Shown in pieces: positions 40,995 through 50,546 of a stretch of DNA of 64,000 nt. The stretch covers positions 1 through 64,000 of the forward strand of contig CANTFK010000084.1 of the NCBI GenBank assembly GCA_947646735.1, read 5' to 3'. Origin of the DNA: Peronospora farinosa (taxonomy: Eukaryota > Oomycota > Peronosporomycetes > Peronosporales > Peronosporaceae). Position 1 is the stretch's first letter. Each line of letters begins with the position of its first letter. Made by a program: the position numbers and the translations under genes. A model generated the notes under the pieces. That model saw only the letters and a list, made by a program, of their open reading frames with translations. It had not been told where the DNA came from and searched no databases.

Positions 40995-42745
40995 CTAAGA
41001 GGGCGGACTAAACTTACCCTTGATGTGAGGGACCAAAGTTCCAGGATGAGGCACGATAGCCAACCGATATTGGGTAAGCCACGGCCACGCGAGATCAGAA
41101 ACCTGAAGAGCCTCGAGAAGGGCGACTGGGTTTGACCCCTTCTCACGACCAGGGTACCAGTAAAATACACGGCGGGTTCGAAGAACATGTCGGAAGAAGA
41201 GGTCCAGGAAAAAGTCGAGATCGCATCGGCCCTTACTCATTTCAACGAAGATAAAGTCGGTCACCTCCCGCCACGCTCGAGTAGCCCGACTCCGACGCTT
41301 CTTCCGCGCGTTATGATCCGACGCAAGGAAGGGGTTCGGTCGCGCTAGTTTCTTGGAGACCCACAGGCAGTGGGTCGCCTCCCAGAGCGCTTGGCTATGC
41401 ACTTCGTCAAACCGTGTGTAGACCGCCGCTAACTGGGCAAACCAGCCGACAGGTCGGAAGGAAACGGGTGGAATCGGAACACATGCAGCTACCCAAGGTT
41501 CAGCAGCCAGCAGTTTCTGGATCATCGGAGGGTTCACCAACGACTTATTCTATTTGGGAGGGCGGTCGAGGTTTTCGTCCGGTGGACCGAACCAACCTTA
41601 AGGTAGATCCAACTGAGCGACCAAGTCTTCTGAAGACATTGTCACAATGCACCTAGAATTGACAAGGTCGACCGGCCAAGGTGACACCTCCGCGTGGCAG
41701 AGAAGGTATTCAGCTGCATGTACCCAGCGATGATGGCATCCTTGGGAAGCGAACAAGAGTCGGTCGGGAGGGGTCAACCGTCGACCGCAACCGTGAACTC
41801 GTCATTTTCCTTCCCTGAGGTCGACTCAGAGTCCGAGTCAAAAGACCCGAACATCGCTCGTTTCAGCGAGAGGCCTGAAGTCGAGGTGACCCTTTGGGAA
41901 GTAGTAGGCGTCGGCGGAAGACTTGAGGAACTTGTAATCGTGAGGCGTCGACCAGAGGAACCAAAAATTGGCCAGGGCCGACCTTTGCGTCATGCTGTCG
42001 TCACTGAGGTCGTCTTGTGAAGACTCCAGCATGACTGGAGAGCGGCTGATAGAGACTCCTTACAGCGGTATCGCGGATGTGTCGGATCTCAGAGACTTAA
42101 TAAATATGGCAGGCATGCAGGATGACTTTCGCATGGACCGTTTACCGAGAGCTTTCGCCGGCTTCAAAGATGTACATACGGCCGGGGGAGAGACCGCCGA
42201 AGAAGAAGCTGGTCCCGGAGGCGGCCCATCGGAGAAGTCGGCGTGGTCGAGCTCTGCTGCAAGAAGAGACTGACGGCTTCAACTTTGTCGATATTTCATC
42301 GTAGGGGGTACACCATTGCCGTCTCGCGCTAGAGGGCTTCGAGGAGTTGGATTACCAGCCGGAAGTTGTCGCGTAGCGCCTCTTCCAGGCGCTCACACCG
42401 GGCGGCCAATAAGGTGGTAGAAGGGGGAACGACACTTGGTCGACCCTCGCAGTCCTCTATGCGGCGAGATTGAGCGTCCACGTTAACTTGAAGTTCCTGC
42501 AAAGCTACGCGCACGTCGAATGGCGCGGAAGATGGATCGTCGGCCATGGAAACCGAAGTGGCGGAAGTATCGGCCGACTTGGCAGGAGGCAAAGCGGTGA
42601 AGACAGGAGGGCTATCAACGGCGACAGATTCGGCAGAACTCAAGGGTAAAGATACTGTCCCGGAGAGGTCGACTAAGGACGCTTCTTCGGATGGAGGGTC
42701 AACCAAAGGCGCGGGGATGACCGAGGTCGGCTCTTCAGACGGTTA
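40995..42745 (-). pseudogene. Antisense accessory gene remnant behind element B pol
   Basis: The minus strand carries a chain of frames: 42,745-42,329 (Pro/Ser/Asp-rich, ending in a helical CERLEEALRDNFRLVIQLLEAL), 42,280-42,060 (Ser/Pro-rich), 42,032-41,838 (PHDYKFLKSSADAYYFPKGH) and 41,540-40,995 (181 codons, aromatic and basic, with TRAWREVTDFIFVEMSKG). Stops and frameshifts separate them. The plus strand of the same region has only short Glu/Gly-rich frames. I know no homologue. Position and strand fit the antisense extra ORF that plant Tat/Ogre elements carry between pol and 3' LTR. Confidence 0.45.
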
Positions 42746-43084
42746 GTCAGAACCAGGGTGACATTGCTGAAACGACACAAGTTAGAAACGGACGACTAAC
42801 GATAGGCAAATTGAAGGACTACGTGACTGAAGAGGGGAAGACATGCGCGTGCTCTAAGCCGCTGTACGGCTGAGCAAGCGCAGGGGGAGGCTGCGGTGAA
42901 GTGCTTGTTTTGCGATATGGAGACCCCAGAGTCCAGTTGGATTCGGAGTATAGACCGTGTATCAGGGAAAAGAGACCAGAGAGACAGGGGTCTCGAGGGG
43001 AGGAGACCGTTTAAGGAGAACAATCTGCAAGACCCCACAAAATAAAAAATCAGTATTAGGGTACTAGTTTAACCAGTAACGAAG

Positions 43085-43835
43085 AGAATTGACCATGGCC
43101 CTTTTTTGGTCAACCTGGTACCTCGTTGGTAGCTGGGGCCCCTCTTCGGTCGACCTAGGCCCCTTGGGGTTCAGCCACTGCTAACCAGTTCACACAAGGA
43201 TCAGACCAGTCGACTAAAGGAATTAGAGCTTCAGGCAAGGATAGAGAAAAAGTGTTATGGGCTAGCACTGTATTAAACACTACTCCATTTGCGATCTACG
43301 TGGCACGACTCCGTCGCGATATAAACAAACTTGCTCTTAGCTACAGCCTGTTCCGGGAAGGGATATATTTTGCCCTCCCCGTTGAAGACAGTGTGTAGCT
43401 AAGTTCAAGTGCGAATAGAATCCCAGGCTATATTTAGCCTGTGGGTTCGTGTCGAGCAGCATCCCCCAAGACCCGCTATCGGAAGCGGTCTCTCTCACCT
43501 CACGGTACGGGATCAAAGAAAAGGTCAGGCGGTTAATAACCCTGAAACAACAAGGAAAAGGCCAAGGACGACAAGCTCCCTGAAGAATTTGTCTCGAAGT
43601 CTACTATCGACAAGGTCGATCGAGTGGCCACCTACCGACCCACCGAGTGAAGCATATCCACTAGAGGCCCCCCAGGTCTACATCTTTCGAGGCAGACATC
43701 TACATCTTCACCAAGTATTGCGAAGAGTGGAACCCGCCAGCCTACGGGTACACAAGGTGAGAGAAGGTCCATACGCGGCATCGGGATACCCCCTCCGACA
43801 GTCGGCAGTCCGGCAAAGTGAGTGGTTTGAAGTCT
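43085..43835 (+). mobile_element. Element B type LTR plus leader (copy B2), forward
   Basis: LTR at about 43,085-43,655, then about 180 bp of leader ending near 43,835. The stretch 43,250-43,835 is nearly the reverse complement of 47,487-48,060. It contains the large imperfect hairpin with arms at about 43,329-43,344 and 43,391-43,406. Beyond 43,835 the B-type element is lost and element D sequence begins. Confidence 0.7.
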
Positions 43836-43865
43836 CATTATACAATTTTGAGAGCGACTTCACCA

Positions 43866-46470
43866 CATTGTTTTGACGATGTATGCGTGCATAGTAGGGC
43901 GGAGGACGGGTCAGAGCGCGATTGAGTCGCACAAGCGTCATTTAGATGCTGTGTTGCAGATTCTGGGTGACGCTCAATTATACGCTAACGTGCAAAAGTG
44001 CGTAATAGGGGTCCCCGAGATACCTGTACTGGGCTGCATCGTAGGTGCACTTGGTGTACGAGAAGACCCAGAAAAGGTTAAGGCTGTAAAGGAATGGCCA
44101 GTCCCACGTCATGTGAAGGATCTACGCCAATTCCTTGGTCTTGCTAAATACTTTCATAAGTACAGCAAAAATTATGCGGAGCAGACTAAGCCATTATTCT
44201 GACCTTTTCAAAAAGGATACAGAATGGGCTTGTTCAAAGGAGCAAGAAGATGCGTTCACATCCGTGAAGCAATCTCTTGTAGAGGCACCGGTCTTGGCAC
44301 TGCCAGACGCGGATAAGCCCTTTAGCGTCGTCTGCGATGCAAGCGATTTTGCAATCGGCAGCGCGCTCATGCAGAAGGATGACAACGGCGTTGACCGTGT
44401 CATTTCTTATCAGTCTCGGCTTTTGAAAGCCGCAGTGCTGACTTACCCTGTGCATGACAAGGAGCTACTTTCAATAAAGTATGCCCTTGTAAAGTTTCGG
44501 GTGCACCTCTTGGGGCACCGAACATTTTGTGGTTTATACGGATCACGCATCACTGTGTACCGTTATAAATACACCACAACTCTCGCCGAGAATGACGAGA
44601 TGGCTGACATTCTTCTCTGAATTTAATTTCAAAGCTGAATATAAGCCGAGTAAGTTGAATGTCTTGGCTGACGATTTATCGCGCCGACTAGACTTCGAGG
44701 CAAGACACCTGGAAAGTGTGTCTCGTGCGAAAGCACAAGTTGAGTCGTCAACATTGGCAGCCATGAAGGCCCACCATGTCACGAGCTCAATGGCCTCCGA
44801 TGTAAAATAGTGTTACATCAGGACGAACATTGTCGCCTGCTGTTGGATCATTTTGGTGGAAGAAATGTTACCCTTCCGTCGCACCTCAAAGCGAAATTAA
44901 ATCGCTTTAGTTACAGTGATGGCCTATTATGGCATCAGCTGTCACCCTGTAATCCCTTGAGAATCTATGTCCCTCATGACACAGATCTCAAGCTGATGAT
45001 ACTACACGAATGCCATGATGCGCCATCTAGTGGGCATCTTGGCCGTGAAAAGACATTCTTACGAGTGTCAGAGGAATTTTGGTGGCCCCACCTATATCGG
45101 TGTGTGGCCAACTATATTCGCTCTTGCGAAGAGTGTCAGCGCATAAAGCCTGCACCTTCTATCGGTGCGCTATTGAAGCCACTGCCGATTACGACTGAAT
45201 GTTGGAAGTCGGTCACTCTGGACTTCATGTTTGGTTTACCGCCTGACCAAAAAGACAGGACGGGGCTCGTCGTCTTTGTAGACCGACTGGGCAAGATGGT
45301 GCACTTAGCACCATGAAGCACCAAGATCTCAGGATAAAGATTCTGCCCTTTTGTTTCTGGATCACGTGTATCGACTACACGGGATGCCTGAGTCCATAGT
45401 ATCGGACCGGGATCCGCGTTTTACGTCGGGTTTTTGGCGACATGTGTTTGAGCTGCTGGGAAGCAAGCTCCACATGTCAACCGCTGATCTTCCCCAAACT
45501 GATAGCCAAACAGAACGGGCCAATCGAGTCGTGGCAGATGTGTTGCGTACAGTAGCGACTCCCAAAGAATGGAGCAAGCAATTTCCATTCGTGTAGTTCG
45601 CTATTAATAACAGTGTTCACGCCAGTACGGGTGAAACACCGTTTTACATTAACGGACTGCGTCATCCTCGAACGTCAGTCTCGTTTGTACGCAGCCCGAG
45701 TCTTAGTGGGGGAGAGCCCCTCACTTCGCTCGGTGCGAATGCCAAAGAGGGCCAAGGTTGCCCTAGTGACACTGCTAATTTAGCAGTGGTCACGTCACCT
45801 ATGGGTGTCACAGAGGAGGCACGACAAGAAATGCCAGTGCTCCTTGATGATGACACTATAGTGTTATCAACAGCGTCGTCCCATGAACGACCTCTTGGAG
45901 GCGTCATCGGCGAGGTGGATGCTAAAAGCGTGAGCGAAGCTCAGCGCTTTGTGGATGAGCGATTAGCCATCACACGTAAAGTCCGTGACGCGATGGCAAG
46001 CGCACAGGACAAGCAAAAACAATATGCAGACCAGCATGGCTGCAAAAACAATGAACATTTTAGTGTAGGGCACAAAGTGCTATTAAGTACTGCTACCTTA
46101 CCTAAACATGCAATTTCTGTACTACCTGGTGGTACTACTAAGCTATTGCCCCGATTCATTGGGCCCTTTACATTGGTTGAAGAAGTTGAAGACCTAAACT
46201 ATAGGCTCACTCTCCCACCGTATATGAAGACGCACCCCGTATTTTACGTGGGTAGTCTGAAACGATATGTTGATCAAGAAGAGATCACATGTCCACATCG
46301 GTCAAACGAGATCGATGGTGACGTCGACTGTGAGTCAATCGTCGTTGCCGATCAGGCGACGGTGAATCCGAGAGGCTCCCCGTATACGAGCGAGGCGATA
46401 GGGGACTCAATGATCGAGAAGGACTACACGTTGGACGCGGGTCTCTCATCATTCAGTCGCTAATAAAATG
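43866..46470 (+). pseudogene. Element D: 5'-truncated Ty3/Gypsy pol
   Basis: It begins inside the RT at the catalytic FDDVCVHSRAEDG (about 43,871) with everything upstream missing, then LYANVQKCVIGVPEIPVLG, RQFLGLAKYFHKYS, RNase H (VVCDASDFAIGSALMQ, HDKELLSIKYALVKFR), the IN zinc finger (HECHDAPSSGHLG, CEECQRIKP), IN core (LDFMFGLPPDQ, IVSDRDPRFTSGFW, QTDSQTERANRVV: D-D-E present) and IN C-terminus (RFIGPFTLVEEV, HPVFYVGSLKRYV). Several frameshifts and stops (near 43,917, 44,204, 45,316 and 45,596) break it. It is closest to elements A and C, not B. Confidence 0.85.
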
Positions 46471-46505
46471 CCTTAGCGAAGGTTCAGGCGGTAATAACCC
46501 TGACG

Positions 46506-46742
46506 TTACTTCGAATTATTATCGCGTAGATCCGAAGTCAGTCTCAAAACGTTACCTGAAAGACCATTCACCTCTTTCTTCAGCGCAGCGATCTTCGCCT
46601 TCGACTGAATGACAAAAGGATAGGCAGCCGCGAGTAGTTGGGCGTAATTGCTTCTCCTACTGGGCGCCACCTGTGTTGGTGGATGCGGTGGGAACACACG
46701 CTGCCTTGTTGGAAGGTTGTTGGCAATCGCCATGTGAAGCAA
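46506..46742 (-). pseudogene. Antisense ORF behind element D pol
   Basis: 78 minus-strand codons just after pol and before the 3' LTR. It ends in a helical, heptad-like part (SKAKIAALKKEVNGLSGNVLRL) after a basic start. Position and strand match the antisense ORFs behind pol in elements B and C. No family is recognised; it may be the remnant of a longer frame. Confidence 0.35.
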
Positions 46743-46926
46743 AAGCTTCAGATCCTTATTTATTAGAAAGGATACCCGAAGAATTTCGACTCTTGGGAAC
46801 CGTTTGACGCGTTGCGTCGACGTGACTGGGCTGGTGGCTACTTACGAGTAGAAGCACTAGCTACTACCGCTCTGCTAGGTCCTGATAGACTTGCTGAGGC
46901 GGCGTGACGATAAGGATTTGGGGATA

Positions 46927-47470
46927 TGTTACCACCTAATACTTCCCTCGCACGCGTCATAGCGAAACTGATTCGCTGTGATCGCTGTATGCTGCACCTG
47001 CATTTAATTTACATTACGGGGCTAGATAGTACCGTCACTAGCTCACAATTGCGCTTGAGAAAGACTCAAGCCCAAGTAAAAGGTATTAAGTTATTTTTAA
47101 CTCTGTTTTTTATTTTTCTTAATTCGTACTAATTACGAAGATTTTAGTCGTAATAAATACGATAGAGTTCCCGCCTTTCGGGAACAACTCATTTTCAGGT
47201 TAATCTATTATTTGTCCATATTGGGACTTTAGGCCCCCATAATAAACCAATAATAAATTGCCACGCTGTGCCGGCTACTCGAGCACAGCACCTGCCTACA
47301 TATGTTATTGTTTATTTGTGTTCATGATATGTGTGTAATGTGGCCCATTACACCTTTTCTGCCAGATAAAGTAAGCATCTATTTCTTAGGACGATAACCT
47401 CCATATAGCTAAACGCTTTAAACTATAAGCTAAAACTAACATATACTTATTGTGGTGGATTGGATACTTA
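46927..47470 (+). mobile_element. Element D 3' LTR (probable)
   Basis: A purine-rich tract, AAGGATTTGGGGATA, precedes TGTTACCACC at 46,927, as a polypurine tract precedes an LTR. Inside are perfect short hairpins, for example GTTCCCG-CCTTT-CGGGAAC (about 47,169-47,187) and CTGTGC-N11-GCACAG (about 47,253). The right end, near 47,470, meets the reversed B-type leader. No 5' partner exists because the 5' half of the element is missing. Confidence 0.55.
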
Positions 47471-47486
47471 TTATGTTATGATAAGA

Positions 47487-48535
47487 CTCCAAACCACTCA
47501 CTTTGCCGGACTGCCGACTGTCGGAGGGGGTATCCCGATGCCGCGTATGGACCTTCTCTCACCTTGTGTACCCGTCGGCTGGCGAGTTCCACTCTTCGCA
47601 ATATTTGGTGAAGATGTAGATGTCTGCCTCGAAAGATGTAGACCTGGGGGGCCTCTAGTGGATATGCTTCACTCGGTGGGTCGGTAGGTGGCCACTCGAT
47701 CGACCTTGTCGATAGTAGACTTCGAGACAAATTCTTCAGGAAGCTTGTCGTCCTTGGCCTTTTCCTTGTTGTTTCAGGGTCATTAACCGCCTGACCTTTT
47801 CTTTGATCCCGTACCGTGAGGTGAGAGAGACCGCTTCCGATAGCGGGTCTTGGGGGATGCTGCTCGACACGAACCCACAGGCTAAATATAGCCTGGGATT
47901 CTATTCGCACTTGAACTTAGCTACACACTGTCTTCAACGGGGGGGGGGGGGCAAAATATATCCCTTCCCGGAACAGGCTGTAGCTAAGAGCAAGTTTGTT
48001 TATAGCGCGGCGAAGTCGTGCCACGTGGGGTTCATCTCGCACTTGAACTTAACCACACGACTGTCTTCAACGGGGGCAGGGAATAATATACCTATTCTCC
48101 GGAACAGGTGTGTGGTCAGACTCAAGTTTTTGTAAGAGCGACGAAGACGTGCTACGTAGATCGCAAATGGAGTTGTATTTAATATATTTCTATCCCATAA
48201 CTCCATCACTCTATCCTTGTCTGAAGCCCGGATTCCTTGTGTTGACTGGTCTGATCCTTGTGTGAACTGGTCAGGAGTGGCTGAACTTTGAGGGACCAGA
48301 TCTACCAATGAGGAACCAAGGTCGTCCGACAAGGGGCCGAGGACGACCGACGAGGAATTAGGTCAACTGACGAGGAACCAGGGCAAACTTCGAGGGCCCA
48401 AGTCTACAGACGAGGGACAAGGTCCTCCAATGAGAGTCAGGTCTACCAATGAGGGATCAGGTCTACCGATGAGTAAACAGATCTACTGATGAGGGACCAG
48501 GTCTTCCGATGGGGGAACGGGGTCTACCGTAAATA
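47487..48535 (-). mobile_element. Element B type leader plus LTR (copy B3), reverse
   Basis: Reverse complement of copy B2 from the leader through the LTR, then the 20-bp motif array (48,288-48,530). It differs from B2 by a tandem duplication of about 130 bp holding the hairpin region (units at about 47,912-48,030 and 48,042-48,160) and by a run of 13 G at 47,939-47,951. Confidence 0.75.
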
Positions 48536-48789
48536 TCAGATATTTCGAAAATAAAAAAAACCTTAAGAAGAAAGGGGGGGGACCTTTTTCGGTACCAATT
48601 TCTTTGTACTTAAATAATGAACCCCCCCCGTTGCTGGTTCTTCAAACTATTCCCAGCTAACGGTCGCTTGCCCCCGTTGTCCTCTTTCTTTCCGGTCCCT
48701 CTCTCTGCTGAGCGGTCTTCTGGTCCTTTTATTTAACTGGCCCCTGAGTCCTTCACATTTTAAAGAGCACTATACCAAACTTATAAGGT
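48536..48789. other. Low-complexity spacer
   Basis: Contains A, G and C homopolymers (about 48,555, 48,585 and 48,624) and pyrimidine-rich text. No gene or repeat relation was recognised. Confidence 0.4.
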
Positions 48790-49185
48790 TGGAACCGAAG
48801 TTTTACTTAATGCTAAGAATATTCTTACTTAAGTAGTGTCAGCTGTCTAAATGCTGATGTTGTGTTTACGCTTCATCGGACCTTTTAAGGTCAATTCCAG
48901 GTTGAGCCAAGCGTATACGCTAGATTTGCCTCGAAAATTGCGTTAATATCATGTGTTTCAGTTGGCATGCTTAAGCCATATCGGGATCCTCTTACGTGAA
49001 TGTGGAGGTGCTTGCTCCGAGTAATCCAGCTTTTCCACGGGCTATGACAGCCGAATTGAGACGCCCAGCTGTGCCTTTAGCCGAGGCTGCTGCTGCTTTG
49101 AAACCTGCAGACGAGTCTGCACCGCGCCCAGTGTCTCACGGATACGGATCAATTTTTGAACCACATCACGTGAGCTGATGCCGAA
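48790..49185 (+). pseudogene. Gypsy integrase C-terminal relic
   Basis: Short in-frame stretches resemble the end of element C pol: LRFIGPFKV with YTLDLPRKLR (against RFIGPFKVIAKKGTAYTLN), then LKPYRDPL split by stops, followed by an Ala/Pro-rich frame to 49,178. Heavily decayed; a separate, older insertion. Confidence 0.6.
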
Positions 49186-49191
49186 TACTGG

Positions 49192-49446
49192 TGTAACGAG
49201 GTGACTTCGTTACATAATATTAACACATATATGAAGTGTCAATATAAAAACATATTATAAGAAATAATATTTGACAATATTATCTTTCTTATAATATTGT
49301 CCCTAGATCTCCTTAAAGATGCCCTCTAATTGGTTGATATAGGCCATCATATCAACCACACGCTGACAAATGACCGACGGACGCGCGCAATGAGTGGAGG
49401 GCAAGTTGTCAACATACATAGTTGTAGTTTGATATAGTTGACATAG
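49192..49446 (+). mobile_element. LTR-like fragment, target of the Copia insertion
   Basis: Starts with a 23-bp perfect-ended palindrome (TGTAACGA-N7-TCGTTACA, 49,192-49,214) like the LTR starts elsewhere in the window, then AT-rich text to 49,446. The interrupted sequence resumes at 54,130 after the Copia element. Confidence 0.5.
49442..49446 (+). repeat. Target-site duplication of Copia element, left
   Basis: CATAG directly before the 5' LTR; the same five bases follow the 3' LTR at 54,125-54,129. Confidence 0.9.
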
Positions 49447-49751
49447 TGTTGATATTTCACCGCTGAATGCATGTTGGACAGGCGAATGGCGCTATATGAT
49501 ATCATATTCGTATCCTGACGTTTCAGGATACGGATATGATAAAGGCCAATAGCTGAAAGGACATGACGTTATTAACGGACATATCTAGATGACGTCAGTA
49601 ACAAAGATCTGACGAGGACAGGTTTAGATGTAGCTCAAGATAGTGAACTAAGGACCAAATATATTTACTTCACAATATTTGCCTTCTTCTACATATATCA
49701 ATTCAACAGGTTAACATCCGCAAGACGCTCAAGAACAACGTCGCCGCTTCC

Positions 49752-50546
49752 ATGTCTACGAAAAGGGCTGAAGTCATCCTTGGGAGCGACAACCACTTCC
49801 ACTGGGAGTTTGTCATGCGAATGACGCTGGCGAGAAAGGGACTGCTAGCACACATCCAGATGGTCAAGCCCGAAGCTGAGATGACTGAAGCGTGGGTGAT
49901 AAACGACATGAAGGCACTGAAATTGATTGCTCAAGGCATTGCGGGGGAGCATCACACCAAGATTCTGTCGGCAACGACGGCTATCCAGGCATAAATTACG
50001 TTACGTGAGTTCTAGAATCGCACGACCATGCACAATCGGGTAACGATGACCCGCCGTCTTCATGATTTTAATATGGACGACGGCGTGAAGATGACCCAGC
50101 ATCTGGACAAGTTCGATGAACTCATTGTTGGTCTCCAGTCTCTGGAAGATCCAATTGACGAAGCGCGACAGCTCGTGGTGTTGCTCAGCAGTCTGCCTGC
50201 AGAGTACGAAATTATAGCGTCGATGGTGGAGAACGCCAAGGACGTCACTCTCATTGAGGTAAAGGAGAAGCTTCTTAAGGTGTATGAGCGACAGGACAAG
50301 AAGGAAGCCACGGAACGCGCGCTAAAGGCTACAACACATGGGATCAAGTCGAAGAACGCAAGGTTCGACAAGGGCGGAAGGAACATTGGACGCAAGGACA
50401 ACTTCTCGAGGAAAAGAAGTGGGTTCAAAGGCAAATGCTTCAACTGTGACAAGTTCGGTCACATGAAGCGGGACTGCCCGGACATTAAGGGGCCTGGCAA
50501 AAATGAAGAGGAGGCTTTTTTCGCTGCCGGGGAGAGTCGATCATGA
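49752..50546 (+). pseudogene. Copia gag with zinc knuckle
   Basis: Starts MSTKRAEVILGSDNHFHWEF. A stop at 49,992 (after TTAIQA) and another near 50,010 interrupt it. It resumes as MTRRLHDFNMDDGVKMTQHL through the UBN2-like gag core (DELIVGLQSLEDPIDEARQ, LLSSLPAEYE) and the knuckle CFNCDKFGHMKRDC to the stop at 50,546. Only the two stops keep the gag from being whole. Confidence 0.85.

Noticed and set aside
43409..43876. 155-codon open frame across the B-type LTR and leader, also present in the inverted copy at 47,476-47,910
   Set aside because: It is open in both copies because these are nearly identical; it spans an LTR border and has no recognisable protein features.
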